From NCBI RefSeq assembly GCF_902806695.1, contig NZ_CADCXN010000035.1, positions 1-64,000 on the forward strand: a DNA stretch of 64,000 nucleotides. Direction: 5' to 3'. A model generated the notes under the pieces. The model saw only the letters and a list, made by a program, of their open reading frames with translations. It was not told where the DNA came from and made no database searches. How positions within the stretch are numbered: position 1 is the stretch's first letter; every line of letters starts with the position of its first letter. Positions 1-9,090 of the stretch are shown piece by piece. Made by a program: the position numbers and the translations under genes. This DNA comes from Candidatus Methylobacter favarea. GTDB taxonomy: Bacteria > Pseudomonadota > Gammaproteobacteria > Methylococcales > Methylomonadaceae.

Positions 1-1
1 C

Positions 2-112
2 AATTACCTATCAAACATCGTGGCCTGTTTAGTCGCTTATTCTTATCAAGAGAAAAAACCCGCTCTTAATTTACGCGATGCTGATTTATTGCCCTTAATC
101 AGCAACTCTTAA
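2..112 (+). pseudogene. C-terminal tail of an IS982-like transposase (5' end outside window)
   Basis: An open frame enters from the left edge and stops at TAA 110-112, giving about 36 residues. The stretch N-x-L-S-N-I-V-A followed by VAYSY and a KKPALN motif resembles the end of IS982-family transposases, which typically finish with a hydrophobic helix, an AY and a KPSLN-like motif. Only the tail is visible, so I cannot tell whether the element is intact upstream. Just past the stop (113-170) are related words, ACTGAGGTTAA and CAACTCAGGTTGA, that could be element-end sequence, but no clear terminal inverted repeat can be defined without the other end. The family assignment rests on memory of the motif. 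Confidence 0.5.
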
Positions 113-263
113 ACCGAACTGAGGTTAATTTAAGAAAGTCGCCCTTAAGTCCCTCAACTCAGGTTGAAATGTTCTTAGAAACATATCTTGCCTGTCGTCT
201 GTAGCAGGCTAACAGCTTTGCATTAAAAAATTCTTATAAGTAGCTTAAGGTGTCCGACAGGTG

Positions 264-269
264 TATAAT
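264..269 (+). promoter_or_regulatory. Putative -10 box for the ribbon-helix-helix gene
   Basis: A perfect TATAAT hexamer lies 45 bases before the ATG at 315. No convincing -35 hexamer is present 17 bases upstream. The gene itself has an AGAGGTG ribosome binding site around 301-307. Confidence 0.35.
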
Positions 270-314
270 TTTAATTGCTTTTCTAACTAAAATAATAACT
301 AGAGGTGTTAGTCA

Positions 315-506
315 ATGGCTACTACAAATCCCACCACCTTATCTCTACGCGTCGATCCGATGATTAAAGAAGGTTTGTGCCGCTTGGCAGAAATAGAACA
401 TCGCAGCTTCACCAACATGGTGGAAGTGATGGTTCGTGAGTATTGTAAACAACATAACGTCTTCCTTCCCGAGGAGCAAAGCTTTTTCAGCAGCGAAAGT
501 CAATAA
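315..506 (+). CDS. Small ribbon-helix-helix type protein
   Basis: The 63-residue product has the shape of an Arc/MetJ-type ribbon-helix-helix DNA-binding protein. A short beta strand (LSLRVDP, residues 9-15) is followed by a helix (KEGLCRLAEIEHRS) and a second helix (FTNMVEVMVREYCKQH). Such proteins bind DNA as dimers and often act as antitoxins or plasmid and phage repressors. The ATG has a good AGAGGTG Shine-Dalgarno sequence. No toxin-like gene follows; the next 280 bases are open of genes and then IS debris begins. It may be an orphan antitoxin or a regulator left by a mobile element. The fold is inferred from pattern only. Confidence 0.6.
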   Translation: MATTNPTTLSLRVDPMIKEGLCRLAEIEHRSFTNMVEVMVREYCKQHNVFLPEEQSFFSSESQ

Positions 507-788
507 CGATAAATACAAAAAATTAATTGCCACCGGAACTGCACTTAAGGGCAAAGCAATTCGTTTATCTTAATGTGCCGTTCCATTCGTTGCTGGTGTA
601 GCCCGATAAAACGATTGGCGCCGATTCGGTCAATCTGATTAGCCACTGAATTGAATTTTCTGGTCGGTTTTGATGATCTCTGCGGGCCGTATCGCATGAA
701 TGCTTTTTGAAGCACATCGACGACATATCAAACTGCTATAGTAATCATCAGTTTGACGGCTAATATTTTGCGCTTAGCTCACTCCCAC
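507..788. other. Gene-free stretch, probably mobile-element debris
   Basis: No supported gene. A 55-residue minus-strand frame can be read near 540-700, but it matches nothing I recognise. The stretch lies directly beyond the decayed IS3 OrfA and may be further remains of the same element. Confidence 0.3.
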
Positions 789-1007
789 TCAGATACTTAA
801 ATGCACGTTGATGGGTTTCGGCCGGCGCTTGCCTTCCAACAAGCTGCCCGCCTTTGCCGACAGGTCTTTTTTCCATGGACTCACCCGACGACTCGGGCGG
901 ACACTGTGCTCTTGAGCAATTCATTGATCGTCTTGATGCTTTTTACGGCTGCTATGGCAATCTTGGCTTTTTGAGCACTATAAACATCTGCCGTTTCTTT
1001 CACTCAT
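789..1007 (-). pseudogene. Decayed IS3-family OrfA transposase fragment
   Basis: Read on the minus strand from an ATG at 1007, OrfA-like words appear in different frames. KAKIAIAAVKSIKTINEL gives the helix-turn-helix start typical of IS3 OrfA, then AQEHSV, then SPWKKDLSAKAGSLLEGKRR, which corresponds to the family motif with WKK, a spacer and an F-E-G-K-R-G-P-K-P block. Frame changes and an early stop break it. No convincing OrfB follows. The assignment is from motif memory; the disruption is directly visible. Confidence 0.55.
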
Positions 1008-1203
1008 TTTCGCTCTCTGATTTAGCTCAGAGCCTGGCTTAAACTATTGTCCGGCTTTCGGGAAGCATTATAATCAGTACAATTCTCTCTGTTTTCCGAT
1101 ACGAAACAAAGCGTTGGGCCTGTGCTCTGCTACTCTGATGGAGGTATTCAGGTTAATTCCTCCGATCTGCTTTGGGAAGTCAGGCTTTAAAACCTGGGGG
1201 CGA

Positions 1204-2244
1204 TTAGAGATTAATCTGGAGAACTTCCACAGCATTCCATATATTTTCGATAAAATCAGTATCCATCTCAGGCAGGCCGTTCTGAATCCATTGAACCAGC
1301 ACTTTGGCGGTATTGGGGTAAGTGATGCGGACGGCGTGGTCGTCATGCAGCCAATGTTCAATAATAGAGCTATCCATATCATGCATGACATGACCATAGC
1401 CAAGTTGCTGTAATGCGGCCGCATTGGAGATTTGTTCCATTTGCGCATGCAGGGGTTTAGCCAGGATTTTTTTGCCCAGTTGTAACGCTTCACTGGCGAG
1501 CTCAAACCCGGCATTGCTGAGAATACCGCTGCAATTATACATATCTTTTTGAAATCCTTCATATGACAGCGGATTGCATTGAATATGCGCAAATTTTGAT
1601 GAAATATCGCCGGGCGAATAAAGGTGAAACTCAAAATTTTTAAAAGGCGATAAAAGCTTGATGACTTCCTGTTGATTTTCAAAAGGAAGATACACGACGA
1701 TCTTATTTTTCAAAACATTTTGGGGTATTTCAGGAGTATCGATAATAGGAGGTAAAATGGGCTGGCCAAAATGATGCCAGTGTAATCCGACGCTCCTGTC
1801 AGCAGGAGCAAAATATTTCATAACCTGCTCAGCAAGAGGATCTGACCCTTCTCTGGGGATTTTATGTCTAAAGGCATATTGATGACCAATACCGAGCACC
1901 GTCTTTTTTTGAGTTTTAGCCGCCCAGGCGGTGACCGGCTCAAAATCGCTGATTACCAGATCATAGCCTGCCAAGTCCAGCGATTTTACATCTTTGATAA
2001 AGGTAATCGGTTTTACATCACAAGCTGTTTTAAGATAACTGACCTGGCCTTTATTGGTATTGAAAGTCAGACCGGTGCGTAGCTGATAGCCGTTAAATAT
2101 TTCCATATCAAAATATTTACCGGCAGGGCGGCCGGTAAATTGAAAAGTAACATCGATCCCGGCTGCGAAAAGCGCTTTTGCCATGACCCGCGCGCGGGTA
2201 ATATGTCCGTTACCGGTACCTTGCACGCCATAAAAAATTCGCAT
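1204..2244 (-). CDS. MJ1255/VC2487-family glycosyltransferase
   Basis: The 346-residue protein starts with a glycine-rich nucleotide-sugar loop (residues 9-14, GTGNGH) and has near its end the donor-binding pattern SNAGFE...SEAL..GKK.L..P...QMEQ seen in GT28-like enzymes of the MJ1255/VC2487 type. These are predicted GT-B fold glycosyltransferases whose acceptors are mostly unknown. Its start codon overlaps the stop of the upstream PAP2 phosphatase by one base (TAATG), so the two are almost certainly cotranslated. That pairing suggests work on a lipid-linked or cell-envelope glycan, with the phosphatase removing phosphate from a lipid carrier. The substrate cannot be read from sequence. Confidence 0.8.
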   Translation of the reverse strand: MRIFYGVQGTGNGHITRARVMAKALFAAGIDVTFQFTGRPAGKYFDMEIFNGYQLRTGLTFNTNKGQVSYLKTACDVKPITFIKDVKSLDLAGYDLVISDFEPVTAWAAKTQKKTVLGIGHQYAFRHKIPREGSDPLAEQVMKYFAPADRSVGLHWHHFGQPILPPIIDTPEIPQNVLKNKIVVYLPFENQQEVIKLLSPFKNFEFHLYSPGDISSKFAHIQCNPLSYEGFQKDMYNCSGILSNAGFELASEALQLGKKILAKPLHAQMEQISNAAALQQLGYGHVMHDMDSSIIEHWLHDDHAVRITYPNTAKVLVQWIQNGLPEMDTDFIENIWNAVEVLQINL

Positions 2245-2765
2245 TAAATAATCTGTCCCAAACTAAAAAGTGCTGTCCCAATGCCCAAAAGCATCCCTAC
2301 CAGGGTATCGCTCGGAAAATGCACACCCAGTATCACTCGTGAGCAACCGACCAGTATTGCCCAGCAATAAAGAATGATTAGTAAAGAAGGAAAAAAATAG
2401 CTGAGTAAAGTCGCCATCATAAAAGCGGCCGAAGTATGGCCGGAAGGAAAACTGAATTGATCGGATGGAGTGATAATGCTATGGAAGTTTTTTAACATCG
2501 CTTCCGGTCGATTGCGTTTGAAACCGTTTTTTAGAAGAAAATAAATTGGCCTTTCGATGAGAAATGCCAGCAGAACAGTTTGCAGAAGGCGGCTTTCTAT
2601 TCCCTCACGCAGATATAGCAGGCTTATTATTAACAGATACAGTTGGCCGTCGCCGGTTTTTGACAGATATCGGCTGGTCTGCGTCAGGGCGGAGTGGATT
2701 TTGGCATTGATGAGCCAGGAGAACATGAAAACGTCGTATTTATGGATGGAATAGAGCAGTTTCAT
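2244..2765 (-). CDS. PAP2-family membrane phosphatase
   Basis: The 173-residue protein carries all three signature motifs of the PAP2 acid phosphatase superfamily: K79-x6-RP (86-87), PSGH (107-110) and SR (142-143) with H149 and D153. Hydrophobic segments between them are typical of the integral membrane branch that dephosphorylates phosphatidic acid, PG-phosphate or undecaprenyl pyrophosphate. It is first in a two-gene unit and overlaps the following glycosyltransferase by one base. The substrate is unknown; a role in recycling a lipid carrier for the partner glycosyltransferase is inference. Confidence 0.85.
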   Translation of the reverse strand: MKLLYSIHKYDVFMFSWLINAKIHSALTQTSRYLSKTGDGQLYLLIISLLYLREGIESRLLQTVLLAFLIERPIYFLLKNGFKRNRPEAMLKNFHSIITPSDQFSFPSGHTSAAFMMATLLSYFFPSLLIILYCWAILVGCSRVILGVHFPSDTLVGMLLGIGTALFSLGQII

Positions 2766-3167
2766 TTTTTTGTCCTCTTCAGAGAGTGATTCTGCAAAAA
2801 TCGGCTGCGGCTTTTGCAGAGATGAGAACCGTGGATTTTCCGCTTAATCTTTGTCTTTATGAGTCAGGATCAAGATTAAAACTCTATTGTGACAATAAAA
2901 TGAACATTTATTTAAGGTTACATGACAATGCCGCTTGATTAAATCAAGCGGCAAGCTTAAGCTGTTTGCGCAGGATCGGAAGGCGGCTCAGGTTTTATCT
3001 AATAATTGATGGCTTTTTGCTAATTTCATGGACCGCCTGCCAGCTTTTGTTAAAGCAGGCGATATTGTCAAATTCACTTGCACTCAGCACCCAAATCGCG
3101 GCGTGCGTCTTTGCTTTTATAAATCACACTATCGTGAATATCGAGGCAGTTAAATGGCATTGTTGAA
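2766..3167. other. Intergenic region with a strong palindrome
   Basis: No gene that I can support. The main feature is the hairpin at 2929-2953. A 41-residue plus frame (3028-3153) exists but has no Shine-Dalgarno sequence or family resemblance. Confidence 0.4.
2929..2953. repeat. Perfect 10-bp inverted repeat, possible terminator or REP-like element
   Basis: TGCCGCTTGA, a 5-base loop and TCAAGCGGCA form a perfect stem. It lies about 215 bases past the stop of the giant sensor gene on the minus strand. It has no T-run on either strand, so intrinsic termination is uncertain. Confidence 0.5.
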
Positions 3168-6100
3168 TCAAACTTTGTCTTCCTGAAGCCTGAAGTCGAC
3201 ATTTATCAGGGCGGGAATTTCATGGGCGCTGACCGGCGGGCTGAAAAAGAAGCCTTGTATGATAGAACAGCCCAGACTATGCATGACTAACGCCTGCTCT
3301 CTGGTCTCAACTCCTTCGGCAATCAGGGTATAGTCCAGTGCATTGGCCAGGCTGATGATGGTTCTCAAAAGTAACGGCGTATGAGGATTCTTCAATACGT
3401 CGTCAACAAATATTTTATCGATTTTTATGCAATCGAGCGGGAGCTGTTTTAGGGAAGCCAGGCAGGAAAAGCCGGTGCCGAAATCATCTATGGCAATAGT
3501 CACTCCCAGATCCCTTAACTGTTTGAATGCATCAATATGGCCTTCGGTTTGAATTGCACTCTCGGTTATTTCGAGCTCCAGATAATGGCCCGGAATACCG
3601 TTTTTAATCAGTAAATCCTGAACTGTAACCAATAAAGTAGTATCACGGAAATGATACGGGGAAATATTGACGGCCACTTGAATGAAAGGCAAGCCTTGCT
3701 CATGCCAGCGGGAAATTTGTTCGCATACAGTTTTAAGTACCCAGTCGCCGAGTTCTACTATTAAACTTAATTGTTCGGCAAGGCCGATAAAGTCTACAGG
3801 CGGAATAATGCCCTGTTCCGGATGTTGCCAGCGCACCAGCGCCTCGATACCGACCATTCGGCCGGTATTCATTGAGATTTGCGGCTGATAGTGAAGGATG
3901 AACTGTTTTTTCTCAAAAGCTTCCCGCAGCATTTGCTCTTTTTGCAGCCGATGTATGGCTTGGCTGGCCATGTCCGGCGAATAGAATACATGACGTTGTT
4001 TTCCGGACCGTTTTGCCGAATACATCGCCATATCGGCGGCTTTGAGCAGTTCTGTTTCAGAATTTCCATCTCTTGGAAAAATAGCGATGCCAATGCTTAC
4101 TTTGGGAGTTATATGATGAGAGTCTAACAGTAACGGCTGGTTTATTTTTTGCAGGCATCGGTTAGCGACTTCCCTAACGTTATCATCATCAGCAATATTA
4201 ACTAAAATTATACAAAATTCATCCCCGCCCAGGCGGGCCGTAAAGTCGATTTCGCGTGCCACAAGCTTCAAGCGTTGGGCAATTGCCTTGAGGAATTCAT
4301 CGCCGATGTTATGGCCAAAGCTGTCATTTATATCCTTAAACCCGTCCAGATCAAGAAACAGAAAAGCAAATTGCTCGTTGCGGCGAACGGCCGTTTTTAT
4401 AATATCCTCGATGCGTTCCTGATAGTAGGCTCTGCTGGCCAGTCCGGTCAGATTGTCAAAATAGGCCAGCCGGTGAATTTGCTTTTCCGTTTGTTTTTTA
4501 TGGGTAATATCCTGCACTGTACCGGTAATTACAGACTTGTTTTTATCGGTAATTTCTTCTATTTCCTGATGCACGAAAATAATATTCGAGGGCGGGATAG
4601 GTATTCGATATTCGATAGGCTGAATTGTTTTACTATGCACTGCCGCATTGATAATATGCCTGACCAACTCACGGTCTTCCTGATGAATTAACTGGATATA
4701 ACTATCCAGGGTACCGGCAAATTTTTCCAGATTAATCCCGCACAGCTTGGCCAGATTTTCTGAAATCTGGAAGCGCTTATGTTGGTTATCCCAGGTCCAG
4801 TATCCCAAGCGAGCTATGCGTTGAGCTGCAGCAAGCTGATGCTTGCTGTTTTTGAGTTCGGCCGTGTTTTGGCCAGCCCTTAAAATAAAATATAACCGGT
4901 GAATCAGGATTGGATAGTTAATGGGTTTAACGATGAAATCCGTTGCTCCAGCATCGAATGCCCGAGTTATTGAATCCAGATCGCCTAATCCTGTCGACAT
5001 GATAATAGGTACGTCTGTCATCGCAGGCAGTGTCCGCAATAATTTGCAGGTTTCAAATCCATCGATATCCTCCATCACAGCATCCAGCAAAACCAGATCA
5101 GGGAGTTGTTGGTTAATCTTCTCGAAGGCTTGGGAGCTGTTACAGGCTTCATCGACAAAAAAGGAGGCCGCCCGTAGTGTTTCACTGCTAATTAAACGAA
5201 AATTAGGATCATCGTCAACTAGCAGAATTCGATTGTTCTGAAAGTCGGTCTTTGGCTTGGTCAACTTTGAAGCACAGGGACTGGTGATTTCCCTGCGTAA
5301 GGCACTCATTATCTTAGGCAACTCATAGTCCATAGCCCTCAACAGGATATCGGCGCCATCAGTGTGATGCTGCCGGGCAATGGCTTCAACAGATGCACAA
5401 TAATCGGCTAAAGTTTGAGCACCCAGATTGGCGCAAGAAGATTTAAAGCTGTGAGCGATTTTTGCCAAGCTTTCAATATCAGGAGCTTTTAAGGCGGCAC
5501 GCATCGTATCCATTGCTTGCGGTGCAGTGTTCAGAAACAGCTGGATAGCCTTGTTAAGCAAGTTTTCTCCAGTTGAAGCCGTTAAATAGCGTAAATTTTC
5601 AAGGGCTGCCGGATTTATTACAGGTTCTGTTTGTGCACAAGCAAGAACGGGATAATTAGGAATGCATTTAGTTAATCCGGCAGGTTTGGCCGCTAGCCAT
5701 TGTGCTAAAGTATCCTGTAACTCTTTCTTACTAAAAGGTTTACTGATGTATCCATCCATTCCAGCGTTCAGGCATTGTTCGACTATCCCTTTTTGTATGT
5801 CAGCTGTCAAGGCAATAATGGGAACATGAGAATGATCAGAACGTGTATGTTCTTGCTGGCGTATTTCAGTTGTTGCCTGAAAACCATCCATATCCGGCAT
5901 ATGACAATCCATCAGGATTAAGTCATACTGCTTATCGGTTGTGGCATGTACCGCTTCTGCGCCATTATTGACCACATGAACCTGACAGCCAATAGCAGAA
6001 AGCATACCTAACCCGACTTCCTGATTTATGGGATTATCCTCAGCCATCAGGATATTTCCTTTTAAGGTGCGCTCTTCATTTGAAGACATCTTAAACGGTT

Positions 6101-8126
6101 TGTTGTGAGTGACCGGCATTGCCAGCAGGCAATTCAGCAATTTTTGCTGGATCAGGGGTTTATTCAGAAAATAGCTGATGCCGTATTGATCGTCTTTATC
6201 ATTATTCATGATAGTGTCCGAACCTAAAATAGCTACAGACAGCGGAGGTATCCGCGGTTCCGAATTAATAATATGAGCGAGAGTGAAGCCATCCATTTCA
6301 GGCATATGCCAGTCAAGCAAGGCAATTCGATAAGGGTCATTCACTCTGGCTGCCTCCACTAACAGGTCCAGCGCCTGTTTCCCGCTTTCTACGCTTTGGC
6401 AACGGATGCCCCAGTAGCAAAGCTGGTCATGCAGTAGCGTTCGATGAGTGGAATTGTCATCGACTACAAGGACGGCCAAGCCTTTTAAGGCGCTGATGTC
6501 CGGCTTTGAGAAAGCGGGTTGGAGGCTTTGTTCAAGACCCAGACTAAAGAAAAAACGGGAGCCCTTACCCACCTTACTAATCAGCTCAAGTTTACCCCCC
6601 ATTAATTCCGTCAGCTGTTTGGAAATGGTTAAACCCAGGCCGGTTCCGCCGTAGCGGCGAGTAATGGAGCCATCTATTTGAGTAAAATTTTCGAAGATAG
6701 GCTGTTGCTGCTCGGGGGCAATACCCGGCCCGGTATCGAATACTTCAAAGAGCAGGTTTATATGGGAAGCATCTGACTCTCGTTGTTCAAGATAACTGAC
6801 TTTTAACTGTATTTCCCCCTGCTCAGTAAATTTAATCGCATTGCCAAGCAGGTTTATGAGTACCTGGCGCAGTCTTTCGGCATCACCCCGAACAATTCCG
6901 GACAGATCCGGCGGCAAGTTCAGAATCAACTCCAGACCCCTGGTATGGGCCTGATTTGACAATAGTTCAGCTGTTTCTTCGAGCAGGTGGCGCAAATCGA
7001 AATCCTTGACTATCAGCTGAAATTTCCCCGATTCAATTTTAGAAAAATCCAGAACATTATTAATAATGCCCAATAAGGATTCAGCTGAACGAAATGCGGT
7101 ATCAGCCAGCCGTTTCTGGTGCAAGTCAAGCTCGGTATTCAGTAACAGTTCTGTCATCCCCAGAACGCCGTTCATGGGGGTGCGGATTTCATGACTCATG
7201 GTCGCCAAAAATTGGCTTTTTGCTTTGTTTGCGGCTTCAGCTTTATGTGCGAGCTGAATGGCCTCATTAGTCTTGGATTGAAGATCATGAGTGCGCTCAG
7301 CCACCTGTTCTTCGAGAATTTCACGATGCCTTGAAACTTTTGCCTGATAGGTTGCCAAATCCGATGACATATTATTAAAAGACGCTGCCAACTCGCCAAT
7401 TTCATCATTTGAAGATAGCACAAGCGCGTTGCCAAAGTTGCCTTTAGAAATGGCTTGAGTAGCTAAAACCAGCTTTTTTATGGGAAAGGTAATGCGTCTT
7501 GTTTGCCAAAAAGTCAGAAAGATACCCAGGGCGAGTGTTATCGGAACAATACCTAGAGTCTTCAGCATGAATTCTCGGGAGTCTTGATAAATCCTGTCTT
7601 GACTGATACCTAATTGTAGGTAGCCAATTAATTCTTTGGTATTTCTTGGAGCCTCTAAATTGATAAAATCCGTTTCTAAATCAATACCCGATAACTCAGG
7701 CCGGATATAAACCGGAGCCATAATATTAATATAGGATTTATTAGTAGCTGGATCAACATAATAGCCGCTTATTAGTTTTTCAGGGCTTTGGTTACTTTCT
7801 TTGATAGCTAGCGATGGCGTTTTAGACAAGCCAAGATAATTCCGCTGCGATAGTAGTTGTTTCTGTTTGTTGAATACCAGTAGATAAGCAATGTCCGGAC
7901 TTTCTTCCAAACCCTGAAGAGATTGATCAATGGCTTTCTGATTTTCTGTATAGACGCCGTATTCTATATTTTTTGACAGCATTTTCGCTGTCTCTTGTCC
8001 ATGCTTGATATAGTTGCTGAAAGTATTTAATTGATGCTGCCAAATTAAGTAGCTGCCCGTAGCCAGCGTTGTTAACATGATTAAAAAAATAATCAGAAAG
8101 TTAAACTTGGAAGCTATAGATTTCAT
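3168..8126 (-). CDS. Giant hybrid sensor kinase with GGDEF and EAL domains
   Basis: The 1652-residue inner-membrane protein combines a phosphorelay with c-di-GMP turnover. In order: a membrane helix near the N-terminus, a periplasmic sensor of about 160 residues, a second membrane helix near 190-210 and a HAMP linker. The HisKA domain follows with phosphoacceptor H312 (SHEIRTP), then a HATPase with its N-box near 425. Receiver 1 has D605, receiver 2 has D740, an HPt domain has H892 (AHSFKSS) and receiver 3 has D1015. A PAS domain (about 1105-1210), GGDEF (1300-1304) and EAL (1428-1430) complete it. All phosphorylation sites and both output signatures look intact, so synthesis and hydrolysis of c-di-GMP are both possible. 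It starts 13 bases after the periplasmic binding protein gene, which suggests a ligand-sensing operon. Confidence 0.93.
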   Translation of the reverse strand: MKSIASKFNFLIIFLIMLTTLATGSYLIWQHQLNTFSNYIKHGQETAKMLSKNIEYGVYTENQKAIDQSLQGLEESPDIAYLLVFNKQKQLLSQRNYLGLSKTPSLAIKESNQSPEKLISGYYVDPATNKSYINIMAPVYIRPELSGIDLETDFINLEAPRNTKELIGYLQLGISQDRIYQDSREFMLKTLGIVPITLALGIFLTFWQTRRITFPIKKLVLATQAISKGNFGNALVLSSNDEIGELAASFNNMSSDLATYQAKVSRHREILEEQVAERTHDLQSKTNEAIQLAHKAEAANKAKSQFLATMSHEIRTPMNGVLGMTELLLNTELDLHQKRLADTAFRSAESLLGIINNVLDFSKIESGKFQLIVKDFDLRHLLEETAELLSNQAHTRGLELILNLPPDLSGIVRGDAERLRQVLINLLGNAIKFTEQGEIQLKVSYLEQRESDASHINLLFEVFDTGPGIAPEQQQPIFENFTQIDGSITRRYGGTGLGLTISKQLTELMGGKLELISKVGKGSRFFFSLGLEQSLQPAFSKPDISALKGLAVLVVDDNSTHRTLLHDQLCYWGIRCQSVESGKQALDLLVEAARVNDPYRIALLDWHMPEMDGFTLAHIINSEPRIPPLSVAILGSDTIMNNDKDDQYGISYFLNKPLIQQKLLNCLLAMPVTHNKPFKMSSNEERTLKGNILMAEDNPINQEVGLGMLSAIGCQVHVVNNGAEAVHATTDKQYDLILMDCHMPDMDGFQATTEIRQQEHTRSDHSHVPIIALTADIQKGIVEQCLNAGMDGYISKPFSKKELQDTLAQWLAAKPAGLTKCIPNYPVLACAQTEPVINPAALENLRYLTASTGENLLNKAIQLFLNTAPQAMDTMRAALKAPDIESLAKIAHSFKSSCANLGAQTLADYCASVEAIARQHHTDGADILLRAMDYELPKIMSALRREITSPCASKLTKPKTDFQNNRILLVDDDPNFRLISSETLRAASFFVDEACNSSQAFEKINQQLPDLVLLDAVMEDIDGFETCKLLRTLPAMTDVPIIMSTGLGDLDSITRAFDAGATDFIVKPINYPILIHRLYFILRAGQNTAELKNSKHQLAAAQRIARLGYWTWDNQHKRFQISENLAKLCGINLEKFAGTLDSYIQLIHQEDRELVRHIINAAVHSKTIQPIEYRIPIPPSNIIFVHQEIEEITDKNKSVITGTVQDITHKKQTEKQIHRLAYFDNLTGLASRAYYQERIEDIIKTAVRRNEQFAFLFLDLDGFKDINDSFGHNIGDEFLKAIAQRLKLVAREIDFTARLGGDEFCIILVNIADDDNVREVANRCLQKINQPLLLDSHHITPKVSIGIAIFPRDGNSETELLKAADMAMYSAKRSGKQRHVFYSPDMASQAIHRLQKEQMLREAFEKKQFILHYQPQISMNTGRMVGIEALVRWQHPEQGIIPPVDFIGLAEQLSLIVELGDWVLKTVCEQISRWHEQGLPFIQVAVNISPYHFRDTTLLVTVQDLLIKNGIPGHYLELEITESAIQTEGHIDAFKQLRDLGVTIAIDDFGTGFSCLASLKQLPLDCIKIDKIFVDDVLKNPHTPLLLRTIISLANALDYTLIAEGVETREQALVMHSLGCSIIQGFFFSPPVSAHEIPALINVDFRLQEDKV

Positions 8127-8139
8127 TTTAACTCAGGCC

Positions 8140-9084
8140 TTAGTTGAAAATTATTTTGGCATTTTTTAGTAAGGCTTCCGGGATTTCCACCCGCATATGT
8201 TCGGCGATCTTCTGGTTGATTGTATAGGTAATTTTACGGGGAAATTCCGGAGGCATAGACTGTACAGGGATGCCTTTAAGTATTTTGGCGGCTTGAAGGG
8301 CGCATTGTCTCCCTAAATCATCATAGTTCCACGAAAGCGCATATAATGCGCCTGATTTGACCCAATTATCGGAAATACCGATTAATGGTACCCGGTTTCT
8401 AAAAGATGCCAGGAGCACTTCTTTTGCTGTTTTAGGAGACATAACGATTTCATCCGGTATGGCTAATAATATTTCAATATTCCTGGCCAGTTGTTCTAGC
8501 GCGAAAGGCAATTGTTTCGGCGTATTAACAGGAATAGCGATAAGTTCAAAGCCGGCTTGCTCAGCGGTTTTTCTGACATCTTCAACTATCTTATCATTCT
8601 CTTCCCGATTATAGAGGATAGCTACCTTTCTTTGTTCAGGAAAAAACTTTTTTAGCCATTGGAATTGGATATCTAAAGGATAGGTCAGAGTTACTCCTGT
8701 GATATTTTTTGCGCCTTTAAACAGATCTTTATTTAAGACCATCGTTGATACAATAGGTAAGGTCAGGATATTCTGCATGGCCAGTTCTGTGGACTCTGCG
8801 CCAAGGGTATAAATCAGATCAGGATTGTTGTTCCGCATTGCCGCTAGCAAGGCGTCATGTTTGTTTGTAGCCAGAGAAAGAATTAACAGAGTGAATTTTA
8901 CATCCAGCTGTGAAGAAAGCTGCTCCTTAAATCCTTTAATCGCTTGTTGATAAGGTTCCTCTGCGGTATTAGTCATGATTAAAACGTGCATGGTTTTTTC
9001 TGCGACTGCTTTATCCGGCAATACTGAAAGCACTAGAAGTGCGATCAGCAGCATTAGCTCGTGCGCAAAAAGTTTACAGCGCAT
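8140..9084 (-). CDS. ABC-type substrate-binding protein (ABC_sub_bind family)
   Basis: The 314-residue protein begins with a signal peptide ending near residue 28 (AVA-EKT) and continues with the two-lobe fold of the PF04392 family: an early VLIMTNT strand, an LIYTLGAEST segment, VALLYNRE-like hinge words and a C-terminal CALQAAKILKG block. These proteins sit in the periplasm and bind small ligands. No permease or ATPase gene is adjacent. Instead it lies 6 bases after the TonB receptor gene and 13 bases before a giant sensor kinase, so it may present ligand to the sensor rather than feed a transporter. The ligand is unknown. Confidence 0.8.
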   Translation of the reverse strand: MRCKLFAHELMLLIALLVLSVLPDKAVAEKTMHVLIMTNTAEEPYQQAIKGFKEQLSSQLDVKFTLLILSLATNKHDALLAAMRNNNPDLIYTLGAESTELAMQNILTLPIVSTMVLNKDLFKGAKNITGVTLTYPLDIQFQWLKKFFPEQRKVAILYNREENDKIVEDVRKTAEQAGFELIAIPVNTPKQLPFALEQLARNIEILLAIPDEIVMSPKTAKEVLLASFRNRVPLIGISDNWVKSGALYALSWNYDDLGRQCALQAAKILKGIPVQSMPPEFPRKITYTINQKIAEHMRVEIPEALLKNAKIIFN

Positions 9085-9090
9085 CAGTTA

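Noticed and set aside
854-1042. 62-residue plus-strand frame
   Set aside because: It is opposite the decayed IS3 OrfA, whose motifs are clear on the minus strand.
3028-3153. 41-residue plus-strand frame after the giant sensor gene
   Set aside because: No ribosome site and no recognisable domain.
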